DNA of 37,219 nucleotides from Anaerolineae bacterium (GCA_028285185.1 JANQQD010000312.1:1-37219), one strand, 5' to 3'. Positions 23,826 through 32,757 are shown, counted from the first letter of the stretch. Numbers and translations are program-made. Notes: generated by a model not told the origin, from the letters alone.

Positions 23826-25094
23826 TCACTCAGCCGCCGGCAGCGTGACGGTCACCGTCGTGCCGACGCCGGGTTCGCTGTCGATCGTCAGATGGCCCTG
23901 CATCGCGTCGGTCAGTCTGGAGACGATGGACAGTCCCAGCCCGGTGCCTTCGTCCTGTCTGGAGAACCCGGTCTCGATACGCTGGAAGGGCTGCAGAATC
24001 CGGCCGATCGCCTCTTGCGGGATGCCGATGCCGGTATCCCGTACGAAGAGCGCGATCCGCTCGCCCGCCCGGTGCGTCCCGATAACGACCGAACCGCCCG
24101 GGCCTGTGTTCTTCAACGCGTTGGAAACGAGATTGATCAGAATCTGCCGTGTGCCGAGCTCGTCCGCATGCACCTCTGCTGCGTTGGCGTCCACCGCCTG
24201 GCGGACTTCGACTTCCTTGCGGGCGGCCACTTGCGAGGTAAGGGCCGTCACCTCTTGTGCCAACGTTTCGACGTCGACGCGCTGCAGGCGCAGCTTCAGA
24301 TGGCCGCTTTCGATCGACGCGATGTCGAGGATGTTGTTGATGAGCGCCAGAAGGTGCCGGGCACTTTGGCCAATGAATTGGCCGTAATCCTTGACGGTTT
24401 CGGTGTTCTTGGCGAACTGGTTGAGCGCAAGTGCTTCTGAGAAGCCGACGATGGCGTTCAGCGGCGTGCGCAGCTCGTGGCTGACATTGGCGAGAAAAGC
24501 GCGGTGGGCGGTATTGGCCAGCTCCGCTCCGGCAAGGGCGTCCTGAAGCTGCTCTTGCTTTTCGCGGAGCAGTCCGATCATCCGGTCCAACCTGATCTCA
24601 CGGCTGCACCATTGCGCGATCAGCCGCATCAGGAACTCGGGATCGACGGACGGGTCCTCTGACCGATCATGGACCGCGAAAATATGGCCGATAACGTCGC
24701 CGTCTTCAGAGCGGATCAGCATGCCCCGATAGAGCTCCGCACCGATCCGGCGCAGCCCGACGTCCTGGGGAAACCGCTCGGCCACGCGGTCGAAGCAGCA
24801 GTGGTCGCCGCCGCCGCCATAGACGTTGTAGCAGGGGGTCCCCTCGGCTCGGTAGGTGTAGGGGGGCCTGTATCCGCTGCCGTCCCAGAAGCATTCAAGC
24901 CGGACCATGCTGTCCGGGCGGAGAATGCCGATGCCTGCGTAGCGATAGCCGAGCATCGCCGCAACCGACCGCGTCGCCGCCCGGAAGACGTCCTGTCTGT
25001 CGGGGCTCTCGCACTCGACCAGCACACTCAGCGCCGCTTGCCAGCGATGAACCAGGTCGTACTGAAGCGAATCCAACGTCCCGTCCCCTGACAT
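23826..25094 (-). CDS. GAF-domain sensor histidine kinase
   Basis: The 422-residue protein has no membrane segment and should be cytosolic. A GAF-like sensor domain (~25-165) contains a cysteine-rich loop (CYNVYGGGGDHCCF). A coiled-coil linker (~165-195) precedes HisKA with His206 in NVSHELRTPLNAIVGFSE. HATPase follows with ILINLVSNALKN (N-box), DTGIGIP (G1) and DEGTGLGLSI (G2). No receiver domain or response-regulator gene adjoins it, so it is an orphan kinase. ATG 25094 (MSGDGTLD) is used; a GTG nine bases upstream is possible. It is divergent from the aldehyde dehydrogenase gene. The loop cysteines might bind a metal or cofactor (inference). Confidence 0.9.
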   Translation of the reverse strand: MSGDGTLDSLQYDLVHRWQAALSVLVECESPDRQDVFRAATRSVAAMLGYRYAGIGILRPDSMVRLECFWDGSGYRPPYTYRAEGTPCYNVYGGGGDHCCFDRVAERFPQDVGLRRIGAELYRGMLIRSEDGDVIGHIFAVHDRSEDPSVDPEFLMRLIAQWCSREIRLDRMIGLLREKQEQLQDALAGAELANTAHRAFLANVSHELRTPLNAIVGFSEALALNQFAKNTETVKDYGQFIGQSARHLLALINNILDIASIESGHLKLRLQRVDVETLAQEVTALTSQVAARKEVEVRQAVDANAAEVHADELGTRQILINLVSNALKNTGPGGSVVIGTHRAGERIALFVRDTGIGIPQEAIGRILQPFQRIETGFSRQDEGTGLGLSIVSRLTDAMQGHLTIDSEPGVGTTVTVTLPAAE

Positions 25095-25319
25095 GCCCGT
25101 CACAGCGACCGAGATGCCGCCGCCAGGCTTTGTCGGTGCATAAGTGTGCCTACAGGATGCGCCGCACGGCAAGCACGGCGGCAAGGCCGCCGTCGGTCAC
25201 GATGCTTGACCCCGGTCATGGAAACGGCCAGAGCCATACGAACCGCCCGGACCTTGGCTGCACGGATGAATAGGGTGGCCGAAATTCCCCTTAGGGTGTC
25301 AGCGCAGGGAGACGATGCG

Positions 25320-26822
25320 ATGTCGAACAGATCGTTGCCAACCGAGTACCGTACGGGCACCGCCCTGCCAACCCAGCAGCTGTTCGTCCACGGCGTTCCC
25401 GCCGATGCCACGTCCGGAGAGACGTTTGCGACGCTAGATCCCGCGACCAACGATCCGATCTGCGAGGTCCAGCATGCGGGCGAGGCGGATGTCGACCGGG
25501 CCGTCGCGTCGGCGCGCGAGGCCTTCGGGGCGTGGTCGGCGATGCCGGCGGTGGAGCGGGCACGGGTGCTGCGCCGCGCGGTCGACATCCTGCGGGCGCG
25601 CAACGACGAACTGGCGGCGCTGGAGACGCTGGATACCGGCAAGCCGATCCAGGAAACGCAGGCCGTCGACGTCGCGACGGGCGCCGATGTGCTGGAATAC
25701 TATGCCGGGCTGGCGCAGACGCTGCACGGGGACCATTTCGACCTGCCGCCAGATGCCTTCGCGATCGTGCGGCGGGAGCCGCTGGGCGTGGTCGGCGCCA
25801 TCGGCGCCTGGAACTATCCTATCCAGATCGCGCTGTGGAAGTCGGCGCCCGCTCTGGTATGCGGCAACACCATGGTGTTCAAACCGGCGGAGCTGACGCC
25901 GCTGACGGCGCTGAAGCTGGCGGAGATCTACACCGAAGCCGGGTTGCCGCCCGGCGTCTTCAACGTGGTGCAAGGCGATGCCCGCACGGGGCGGCTGCTG
26001 ACGCATCATCCGGGCATCGCCAAGGTCACGCTGACGGGTGAGGCCGGCACCGGCAAGGCCGTGATGGCCGATGCGGCGAAGACGCTGAAGCATGTCACGT
26101 TCGAACTGGGCGGGAAGTCCCCGCTGATCGTCTTCGCCGATGCCGATCAGGAAGCCGCGGTATCGGCGGCGCTGGCGGCCAACTTTTATTCCGGCGGCGA
26201 GGTGTGCACAAACGGCACGCGCGTATTCGTCGAACGCGCGGTCTATGACGACTTCGTCTCGGCGCTCGGCCCTCGCGTTCAGACCATGCGCGTCGGCGAT
26301 CCGTTCGATCCCGCAACCCAGGTGGGCGCGCTGATCAGCCGGGACCATCTGGCCAAGGTGAAGCGGTATGTCGACGCGGCGCGTGCGTCGAACGCCACCC
26401 ATGTGATCGGCGGCGATGTCCCGAACGACCCGGCGCTGGCGCGCGGCAACTTCATCATGCCCGCGGTATTCGCCGACTGCACCGACGACATGGCGTTCGT
26501 GCGTGAAGAGATCTTCGGCCCCGTCATGGCCGTGCTGCCGTTCGCTACGGAAGACGAGGTGCTGGCCCGCGCGAACGCCACGGACTTTGGCCTGGCCGGC
26601 GCGGTCTTCACCCGCGACTTCGCGCGCGCCCACCGCGTGGCCAATGCGCTGCAGGCCGGCACCGTGTGGATCAACGACTACAACGTGACGCCGCCGGAGG
26701 TTCCGTTCGGCGGCTACAAGCAGTCGGGCCTCGGCCGCGAAAACGGGCTTCAGACAATCGAGGCGTTCACCCAGCTCAAGACCATCTACGCCAATCTCGG
26801 CCGCTTCGAAGGGCCGTACTGA
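25320..26822 (+). CDS. betB: Betaine aldehyde dehydrogenase-like aldehyde dehydrogenase
   Basis: The 500-residue protein is a complete ALDH: GAIGAWNYPIQIALWK (NAD site, with Asn165), FELGGKSP (general base Glu262), GGEVCTNGTRVFVE (catalytic Cys296), and the C-terminal EVPFGGYKQSGLGRENG. The sequence around Cys296 and the C-terminus fit the BetB/ALDH9 group, which oxidises betaine aldehyde to glycine betaine (osmoprotection), though gamma-aminobutyraldehyde is an alternative substrate. No betA, betI or choline transporter is beside it. ATG 25320 has an AGGGAGA ribosome site; the open frame continues upstream to 25146 without conserved sequence. Confidence 0.85.
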   Translation: MSNRSLPTEYRTGTALPTQQLFVHGVPADATSGETFATLDPATNDPICEVQHAGEADVDRAVASAREAFGAWSAMPAVERARVLRRAVDILRARNDELAALETLDTGKPIQETQAVDVATGADVLEYYAGLAQTLHGDHFDLPPDAFAIVRREPLGVVGAIGAWNYPIQIALWKSAPALVCGNTMVFKPAELTPLTALKLAEIYTEAGLPPGVFNVVQGDARTGRLLTHHPGIAKVTLTGEAGTGKAVMADAAKTLKHVTFELGGKSPLIVFADADQEAAVSAALAANFYSGGEVCTNGTRVFVERAVYDDFVSALGPRVQTMRVGDPFDPATQVGALISRDHLAKVKRYVDAARASNATHVIGGDVPNDPALARGNFIMPAVFADCTDDMAFVREEIFGPVMAVLPFATEDEVLARANATDFGLAGAVFTRDFARAHRVANALQAGTVWINDYNVTPPEVPFGGYKQSGLGRENGLQTIEAFTQLKTIYANLGRFEGPY

Positions 26823-26922
26823 CCGCCATCGATCACAGTGAGGAGAGGACGGTTGCCGCCGGCTGGCGCCTGTCCGACGCCCTCCGTTAGTCTCCATTGG
26901 CAAACGGACACGGAGGCCTTCG

Positions 26923-27408
26923 ATGCATCGCATGATCCTGCCCGCACTGTGCAAGCTTATGCTGGCCCTCGCGGCGTCTCCAGCGCCAGCGCAGGGGATC
27001 GAAGAGTCGCCCCATGCGGACATGATGGTGCTGCCCACGCCGCACGACTTCGACACACTGTGGCAGCGCATGGAAGACGCGGTGCGCGGGCATGAGATGT
27101 TTCTCGTGGGCCGCGCCAGTGCCAGCCGGGCGGCGGCCGGGCGGGGGATCGAGATCCCCGGCAACGGCATCGTCGACGTCTACCGCAACGACTTCGCGGT
27201 GCGCATGCTTGAGGCCAGCGTGGCTGCCGGGTTCGAGGCGCCGATCCGGTTCTATCTGACCGAAGCCGACGACGGTACCGCGACGCTCGCCTACCGCCCG
27301 CCCTCGGCCGTGTTCGCGCCCTATGGCAATGCGGATCTGGACGCCATGGCGGCGGAGCTGGACGAGATCTTCGCCAGCATCGCCGCCGCCGCGGTTGCGG
27401 AGGAGTGA
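26923..27408 (+). CDS. DUF302 exported protein
   Basis: The 161-residue product has an N-terminal signal segment (MHRMILPALCKLMLALAASP then APAQG). The DUF302 domain follows: HDFDTLWQRMEDAVRGHEMF, LVGRASASRAAAGRGIEIPG, NDFAVRMLEASVAAGFEAP, then IRFYLTE and the TLAYRPPSAVFAPYG motif. The domain has a duplicated ferredoxin-like fold of unknown function. ATG 26923 has a GGAGG site. It lies 100 bp after the aldehyde dehydrogenase gene on the same strand and converges on creD across a strong hairpin. Confidence 0.88.
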   Translation: MHRMILPALCKLMLALAASPAPAQGIEESPHADMMVLPTPHDFDTLWQRMEDAVRGHEMFLVGRASASRAAAGRGIEIPGNGIVDVYRNDFAVRMLEASVAAGFEAPIRFYLTEADDGTATLAYRPPSAVFAPYGNADLDAMAAELDEIFASIAAAAVAEE

Positions 27409-27415
27409 GAGTGAA

Positions 27416-27449
27416 TTACCGTCCGCCCCAGCCGGGGGACGGACGGTAA
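27416..27449. terminator. Bidirectional hairpin between DUF302 and creD genes
   Basis: TTACCGTCCG (27416-27425) and CGGACGGTAA (27440-27449) are perfect inverted repeats with an inner CCCC/GGGG pairing. The structure sits between two convergent genes, eight bases after one stop and twelve before the other. It lacks a T-tract, so it is a probable but non-canonical terminator serving both strands. Confidence 0.65.
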
Positions 27450-27460
27450 CCCATACGAAG

Positions 27461-28885
27461 CTAACCCCCGACCGACGGCTCGGGCTCCGGTGCCGGTGAC
27501 TGTGGCGGTTCGGTGCGCGGCTTGGCTGGCCCGCCGGCCAGGCCGATGGCGTACCAGTCGATCCGCCGGGTGACGGCCATGATGGCCGTGAGGCCGGCGA
27601 ACAGGGCGACAGCGCCGATCAAGAGCGACAGGTCTTCCATCCGCATCAGCACATAGAGGCCGCCGTAGAGTGCCGCCAGAAGTGCCGCCAACAGGGTTGT
27701 GCGAGGAAGGCTCTGCAGCACCGCACGAGTGTAGAACGCGATCTGCCCCACCACCGCTGCCGCTCCGACGGCATACGCCGCCCCGAAGCCGATCTGTTCA
27801 GCAAATGCCAGCAGCAGCAGGTAGAACAGCGCCAGCGAACAGCCAACCAGCCCGTACTGGAAGATGTGGATGCGCAAAGCCGCCACCATCTCGTAGAGGA
27901 ACAGCACGGTGAAGGTGAAGACGATGAACAGGATGCCGTACTTCGCCGACCGTTCCGTCTGCTGATAGGCATCGACCGGCTGGTAGAAGCGGACGCCGAA
28001 CGACGAGTGCGCGATCTCTGTGAAGCGGGCCGACCCCACTTCGCCGCTGCGCCAGATCTGTGGATAGGACCGCGCGAAGTACGACGTGGCCCAGTCGGCC
28101 GTGAAGCCGTCTTCGGTGATCTCATGCGTTTCCGGCAGGAAGCTGCCGAAGAAGCTGGGATGCGGCCAGGCGGATGCGATCGAGGCCGTGGTGTCGCGAC
28201 CCAGCGGCAGGAAGCTCAGGCTCTGACTGCCGTTCACCGAAAGCGACAGCGAGAACGGCACGGCACGGTCGAAGTCGTTGGCCTGCAGGGCGGGCAAGGC
28301 TGCCTGCATGCCGCCTGCGCTCAGATTGCGGGCCGGCTGCGGCAGGCCCGGTGTCATGGCGATATCGCGGCCGTCCCAGCCCAGATCCGGTGCTGCGGTG
28401 ATGCTGCGCTGGTCGGAAAGGCCGAGGGCGAGGCGTGCCCGGCTCCAGTCCACGGTCACCGAGGGGTCCAGCCAATCCCGACCCCCGGGCAGCATGAAGC
28501 TGCCGGCGATTTGCAGGTCCAAGCGGTAGACGACGGCTTCGAAGATGCCCCGCTGGCGCGTCTCCGGCTCGACACTGCCGGTCAAACGATAGTCGTCGGG
28601 CAAGAGGATGATGCTGTCATCCTCCACCCATTCCTCGCCTTCGTCGTCGACGAAAGTGCGTTGGGCGGGGACCACCAGGATGGGGCCGGCAATCACTTGG
28701 GCGCGGCCCCAGAGGTCTCCGATCTCGCGCACCACTTCGCCCTGACGGTCCTGTCGCTCGTACACCAGCCCTTCGACCAGCATCAGCGGCAACAACAGGC
28801 CGACGATCAGGCCCAGGATCAGCAGTACTTTCAGGATGGGATTGCGCCCGCTCATGACAACGCCGGACGCGCCGGACCAGACCAT
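27461..28885 (-). CDS. creD: CreD-family inner-membrane protein
   Basis: The 474-residue protein has the CreD layout. One N-terminal membrane segment (LKVLLILGLIVGLLLPLMLV) is followed by a ~260-residue external domain with RQGEVVREIGDLWGRAQVIAG and PILVVP. About five membrane segments follow from KYGILFIVFTFTVLFLYEMV onward, including FQYGLVGCSLALFYLLLLAF. A proline-rich tail ends the protein. In enterics CreD belongs to the CreBC regulon and affects envelope integrity and beta-lactam response. No creBC genes are adjacent. ATG at 28885 has a GAGGAG ribosome site, and a GTGAAC/GTTCAC palindrome lies 24 bp upstream. Confidence 0.92.
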   Translation of the reverse strand: MVWSGASGVVMSGRNPILKVLLILGLIVGLLLPLMLVEGLVYERQDRQGEVVREIGDLWGRAQVIAGPILVVPAQRTFVDDEGEEWVEDDSIILLPDDYRLTGSVEPETRQRGIFEAVVYRLDLQIAGSFMLPGGRDWLDPSVTVDWSRARLALGLSDQRSITAAPDLGWDGRDIAMTPGLPQPARNLSAGGMQAALPALQANDFDRAVPFSLSLSVNGSQSLSFLPLGRDTTASIASAWPHPSFFGSFLPETHEITEDGFTADWATSYFARSYPQIWRSGEVGSARFTEIAHSSFGVRFYQPVDAYQQTERSAKYGILFIVFTFTVLFLYEMVAALRIHIFQYGLVGCSLALFYLLLLAFAEQIGFGAAYAVGAAAVVGQIAFYTRAVLQSLPRTTLLAALLAALYGGLYVLMRMEDLSLLIGAVALFAGLTAIMAVTRRIDWYAIGLAGGPAKPRTEPPQSPAPEPEPSVGG

Positions 28886-28908
28886 CGGAAGTCTCCTCTG
28901 CCGGAAAT

Positions 28909-28922
28909 GTGAACCCGTTCAC
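28909..28922. promoter_or_regulatory. Palindrome upstream of creD
   Basis: GTGAAC-CC-GTTCAC is a perfect 6-bp inverted repeat 24 bp upstream of the creD start codon. It could be an operator. It does not fit the enteric cre tag (TTCAC, six bases, TTCAC in direct orientation), so a different regulator is likely. Confidence 0.35.
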
Positions 28923-29409
28923 GTTCGGCGATGGTCTGGGCGACACTCGGGATCAAACGGGGCGGTTGTGGGGCGGTTGAAAGACCGGAAGCGGACGCAC
29001 CACTGCCGTTGCAATTCAATCGCCGCCCATCGGCACTGGTTCTCGCAGGCGCGTCAGGCTGCGGACCGCCGCAGCGGGACGACATTCGGGACGGAGCGCC
29101 GGATCGGAACCTCGCGCGCCAGAGCACGCCGGAACGCGTCCATCTCGCTCTGCGAGTGTTCTCCACCGTTCAGCTTGTGGGTCCCCGAATTGGCGTCTGC
29201 CCGGTCGGCGCAGAAAGCGTAGTTGCCGTAAAGGATCAAATGATTCACTGAATGGTTCCTCCCCCGATATGTTGATATCGGCGGTGTAACCAAACTGAAA
29301 CATCAGCGCTGTGATGGTCGTCACAGGGACAGATTGTTGCAGGAGCCGGCGGCAACCGGTTCTTGCATGACCATAGATCCCGCCGCGGTGAGCGGGGTCA
29401 GCGCACCTT
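28923..29409. other. Intergenic region around a doubtful small ORF
   Basis: Apart from the possible small gene at 29054-29248 I see no gene in about 490 bp between creD and the arginase-family gene. The part at 29230-29340 is relatively AT-rich and may hold a promoter for the small ORF. Confidence 0.5.
29054..29248 (-). CDS. Possible small protein, function unknown
   Basis: A 64-codon frame begins with GTG at 29248, preceded by a strong GGGGGAGGAACC purine stretch about ten bases upstream. It reads VNHLILYGNYAFCADRADAN, then SGTHKLNGGEHSQSEMDAFR and a basic C-terminus. No family or membrane segment is recognised. The ribosome site and the non-GC-biased start argue for a real gene; the short length and GTG start argue for caution. 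Confidence 0.35.
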   Translation of the reverse strand: MNHLILYGNYAFCADRADANSGTHKLNGGEHSQSEMDAFRRALAREVPIRRSVPNVVPLRRSAA

Positions 29410-30273
29410 CTACGCCGCCGTGCCGCTACGCCCCAGCTGCTCGATGACCTTGAGGGCCACTTCGGTCGTCGCACCCTCGGTGTCGCAGGTAGGGTCGAAG
29501 GCCGTTACCCCTGCTGCGAGAACCGGCACGTGCCGGGCCACCGCTTCCAGGCAGTCGAGAAGCTGTTCCGGGGTCAGGCCGCCGGGCGTGGAGAACTTGT
29601 TCACCGGTGCCATGTCGGCGTCCAGCACATCCAGATCGACGTGGACATAGACACCGTCGACCTCGCGCGCGAGCGCCTGCAGTGCAACGCCCAGCGCCCC
29701 GTCCGCCCCCTGGCTCTGCACGGCGGTCTCGCTGACGCGGCCCACCGCCGACCGGTCCAGCCGGTCCCGTTCATCGGCATCGAAATCGCGCGCGCCGACC
29801 AGCAGAACGGCGCGTTCGGGCACCGCCTGGAAGCCGTCTACCTTCAACGCCAGCTGGCGCCAGCAGTGTCCAACCAGGATCGCGACGGCCATGCCGTCCA
29901 GAAACCCGCTGGGCGAGGTATCCGGCGTATTGAAGTCGCCGTGGCTGTCGAACCAGACAACGCCCACCCGGCGCGGCGACAAGCCGGCGACGGTGCCAAC
30001 CGAGCTGCTGCAGTTGCCGGCCAGGACGATGGGAAACTCGGCCTGATCGGCAGCGCGCCGCACCTCTGCGGAAATCGCCCCCATCAGCCCGAAGCCGGTC
30101 TCGTTCTCGGCCAGGAAGGCGTCATCGACATGGATGTTGGCTGCGACCGGCATATGGCCGGCGTCGCGCAACCAGTCCTTCAGGCCATGTTTGAGCAAAT
30201 GCTCCGGCCCTGCTCCCATCCGATCCCGGAAATGGCCCGAGTCATAGGGCACCGTGATCAGTCTGACGCGCAT
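29410..30273 (-). CDS. Arginase/ureohydrolase-family protein with altered metal site
   Basis: The protein, about 287 residues, follows the ureohydrolase fold with VVWFDSHGDFNTP (canonical D-x-H-x-D, metal ligands) and VYVHVDLDVLDADMAP (D-x-D). However, the usual GGDHS motif, which gives the first metal-binding His, reads GNCSSSVG, so that ligand is replaced by Cys or lost. Related family members with GNC are common in bacteria and not necessarily arginases; agmatinase, formimidoylglutamase or non-catalytic roles are all possible. ATG at 30273 (MRVRLITVPYDSGHFRDRMG) is chosen because the GGAG ribosome site is nine bases upstream of it but touches the ATG at 30282. No arginine-pathway neighbour is present. 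Confidence 0.82.
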   Translation of the reverse strand: MRVRLITVPYDSGHFRDRMGAGPEHLLKHGLKDWLRDAGHMPVAANIHVDDAFLAENETGFGLMGAISAEVRRAADQAEFPIVLAGNCSSSVGTVAGLSPRRVGVVWFDSHGDFNTPDTSPSGFLDGMAVAILVGHCWRQLALKVDGFQAVPERAVLLVGARDFDADERDRLDRSAVGRVSETAVQSQGADGALGVALQALAREVDGVYVHVDLDVLDADMAPVNKFSTPGGLTPEQLLDCLEAVARHVPVLAAGVTAFDPTCDTEGATTEVALKVIEQLGRSGTAA

Positions 30274-30313
30274 GTTTCTCATCTCCAGGGCTGCCGCAAC
30301 GTCGTTGGCGGCT

Positions 30314-31993
30314 TCATTCGGCCCGCTGGTACTGCCACGTTGTCGTCGGCGTGAACGGGATGTCCTCCACCAGCGTCAATGCGCTGTCCGTACACGAGAA
30401 GGTGCGGTAACGCAGCAGCGGCGGCATGCCTTCCGATCCGCCGGAACCGGTGAAGCGTGAGTCCACACCGTCCGGATTGGTCACCGTGATGTCCATCTCC
30501 GCCAAGTCGAAAGTCTCGCACAGGGTCAGCGTGTCGCCATCCACGGACCACTGGCCGGACGACTGCATGCTGAGCGTGCCGATGCCTATGTAGAGATCGC
30601 CGGAGTCGCTGCGGGTGCTGAGTGTCGTGTCTTCAGGCGGTCCGGGAAAGCTGTAGGTGCCGTCGCCGTTGATCACCAGGACGGACTCCATATCGGGGAA
30701 CTCCACCGTTTCGTAGAGCCCCGTGCCTTCCAGCATCTCGTCCATTCGCTCACCATAGCCGCCTGAGACCAGGTTCCAGGTGCCGACCAGGCACGATGCG
30801 GCCGTGTCGTCACCTGCAGCGAGGCTGCCGCAGGCCTGGCAGGGGTCGCGTGTGGCCTCGATCGTTACGGCAAAGCCGTCCGCCTCGATCCCGAAGGCGG
30901 CCAGGCGATAGTGGTCCGGGCCTTCGCCGGCGACGGACAGCCACTCCGGCAGCGCGTCCCACGGCCCGTCGTCGAGGCTCACCTTCCAGGTCCCGGACTC
31001 CCCACTCCTGGCAATGGACCATGCTCCGCAGGCGAATTCCAGCTGGGCGCGGGCCAAGACGAACCGGTCCTCCGACAAGTCGTGTGAGCGACTTTCGCTC
31101 CAGGGATAGATATTGCCGGGAAAAGGGGTGGACGGGATCGCTCTGCCGCCCGGCTGCTGGATCGTTCTGTCCAGATAGTCCTGGGCAAAGGCCTGGAAAT
31201 CGCTCTCCGACAAGAGGCCAGCCAAGGCGTCTTGCTGCGCCGTTTCGCTGTTGCCGTCCGGCATGGCAGCCATCAGTGCCATCACCATGCTCGCCCCGAA
31301 CCGTTCGCCGAGCCAGAAGAAGAACACCACGCTTTCCTGCGCCATAGAGGTCAGCGCCGTGCCGGCCGAAGCGGAATCGTAGGCCGCGACATCGAGATCG
31401 CTGTTGCCCGTTCCGGGATAGGCGAGGTTGGCGAACCATTCCGCCGATCCTTCGGCCCACCAGGTGCTCGCGACGCGGTCGGTCTTGGCGCCATAGGTGG
31501 CGTACTGCACGCAGTGAAAGAACTCGTGCGCCACCACATAGCCGATGTCGTCGCCCGGATAGATGGCCATTGCGCATTCGCCGTCCATCGCGCCGACCGG
31601 CCTGGTCGCGGCATCGGTGATGCCGATCGCATCTTCCGGGGCTGCCAGCCCCGATGCCCAGACGGTGATGTCGCCCGGCGCCCCTTCGCCGATCGACATC
31701 AACGCGGTTGCTGCCCGTTCGATCCCGCTGCGGATATCGCCGGCGAACGCGGCAAGGCCGGCAGGCGCATCGTCGGAGTCGTGGATGATGCGGACCTCAC
31801 GCGATCCGCCGGGCGTGGCGATGGTGAACCGCACCGCCTCATCGCAGGCCATCGCCGCGCCACGCATGCGATCGTCCACGCCGCCCAGATAGCCAGGCGC
31901 CGCGCAGTCCGCGAACTGGGCGCGCCCGGTGGACGGCAGCGCGATCGCGATCAGCACCGCCGGCAGCAGCCCCAGTGGTTTGCAAACCCCCAT
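30314..31993 (-). CDS. Secreted gluzincin-type (HExxH) metalloprotease-like protein
   Basis: The 559-residue protein has a signal peptide (LLPAVLIAIALPSTGRA, cut near QFAD). Residues 152-190 carry YVVAHEFFHCVQY (zinc ligands His156 and His160, base Glu157) followed by WWAEGSAEWFANL. The second stretch fits the W-x-x-E-G-x-A-E motif of peptidase-MA-type domains, where the first Glu (E181) is the third ligand. The middle is cysteine-containing and unassigned. The C-terminal ~150 residues (SCLVGTWNLVSGG, VLVINGDGTYSFPG, SSGQWSVDGDTLTLCETF) look like a lipocalin-type beta barrel. The combination is not a family I can name. Likely periplasmic or secreted. No immunity or secretion partner is adjacent. 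Confidence 0.75.
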   Translation of the reverse strand: MGVCKPLGLLPAVLIAIALPSTGRAQFADCAAPGYLGGVDDRMRGAAMACDEAVRFTIATPGGSREVRIIHDSDDAPAGLAAFAGDIRSGIERAATALMSIGEGAPGDITVWASGLAAPEDAIGITDAATRPVGAMDGECAMAIYPGDDIGYVVAHEFFHCVQYATYGAKTDRVASTWWAEGSAEWFANLAYPGTGNSDLDVAAYDSASAGTALTSMAQESVVFFFWLGERFGASMVMALMAAMPDGNSETAQQDALAGLLSESDFQAFAQDYLDRTIQQPGGRAIPSTPFPGNIYPWSESRSHDLSEDRFVLARAQLEFACGAWSIARSGESGTWKVSLDDGPWDALPEWLSVAGEGPDHYRLAAFGIEADGFAVTIEATRDPCQACGSLAAGDDTAASCLVGTWNLVSGGYGERMDEMLEGTGLYETVEFPDMESVLVINGDGTYSFPGPPEDTTLSTRSDSGDLYIGIGTLSMQSSGQWSVDGDTLTLCETFDLAEMDITVTNPDGVDSRFTGSGGSEGMPPLLRYRTFSCTDSALTLVEDIPFTPTTTWQYQRAE

Positions 31994-32056
31994 GGCGCTC
32001 TCACCCCTGCAGTGACCGGTTGCACCGTCACAGTGTCCGGCGCGGCGTGCCGACGT

Positions 32057-32701
32057 TCAAGGGCCCTGCAATTCCCAGGTGACGCGATAGGCACAGCGGC
32101 GGGCACCCGCCAGCAGATGCTCGACTCTCTCAACTGAGACGTCGGGGCCAAGCGCAGCACGAAAAACGGCGAGTTCCGATCGGCAGAGGCCCTGGCACGC
32201 GCGGGCGGCCACGCAGATGGGGCAGTGGTTCTCGACCAAGAGGGCGGAGGTCTCCGACTCGTCCTCCACCTCGGCCATATACCCCTCTTCGCTGCGGGCC
32301 TCAGCCAGCCGGCGCAGCTTCTCGCGCGTGTCTCCCGTATCCGCCACGCGGGCCCGGTAGTCGGCCAGCGACTGGCGCTCGCGATGGTCGATCAGCCTGT
32401 CGACGCCCGCAGCGCCGAACACGGCCTGCATGCTCTCCAGCATCTGCAGCATCAGGCCGGAATGATTGTCGGGGAAGCGGTCATGCCCGGCACGGGTTAG
32501 CGACCACACCCGCTTTGGGCGTCCAACGCCGGCCCGCAGATCTTCGAAGGTCACCAGCTCCTGGTCCTGCAGACGCTCAAGCTGCTGACGCACGGCGACG
32601 GCGGTGACCGCCAGCTTGCGCGCGAGCACCGTCGCCGTCTGCGGCCCCCCGGACTTGAGCGCGTAGAGCAGGCGGTCCTGCGGGCGGTCGGTCACGGACA
32701 T
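32057..32701 (-). CDS. SufR-like HTH regulator with conserved C-terminal cysteines
   Basis: The 214-residue protein has an N-terminal winged HTH (LLYALKSGGPQTATVLARKL, AVTAVAVRQQLERLQDQELV, GVGRPKRVWSLT). Its C-terminal region has C160, C163, C169 and C173 (NHCPICVAARACQGLCRSEL) and C203 (AGARRCAYRV). This layout matches SufR-like Fe-S regulators, where cysteines after the HTH domain bind an Fe-S cluster; cluster binding here is inferred. It is divergent from an MFS transporter gene, with two matching inverted repeats between them. The ATG at 32701 is very close to its GGAGG, so GTG at 32695 may be the true start. Confidence 0.85.
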   Translation of the reverse strand: MSVTDRPQDRLLYALKSGGPQTATVLARKLAVTAVAVRQQLERLQDQELVTFEDLRAGVGRPKRVWSLTRAGHDRFPDNHSGLMLQMLESMQAVFGAAGVDRLIDHRERQSLADYRARVADTGDTREKLRRLAEARSEEGYMAEVEDESETSALLVENHCPICVAARACQGLCRSELAVFRAALGPDVSVERVEHLLAGARRCAYRVTWELQGP

Positions 32702-32718
32702 GGCCTCCGATGCGATTT

Positions 32719-32735
32719 GAAAAGATATCTCTTTC
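32719..32735. promoter_or_regulatory. Candidate operator 1 of the SufR-like regulator
   Basis: GAAAAGATATCTCTTTC is a near-perfect 17-bp inverted repeat with arms GAAA(A)G and CTTTC. It matches the second site at 32758 in length and arms, and both lie in the 91-bp gap between divergent genes. Binding by the adjacent regulator is inference. Confidence 0.55.
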
Positions 32736-32757
32736 TTAATTTTGCCGCATCGAGTAT

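Noticed and set aside
25434..27170. 578-residue minus-strand open frame
   Set aside because: Antisense shadow of the aldehyde dehydrogenase gene; Arg/Gln/Gly-rich with no domain, produced by GC-biased codon positions.
28909..28922. Enteric-type CreB box
   Set aside because: The site is an inverted repeat, not two direct TTCAC boxes six bases apart.
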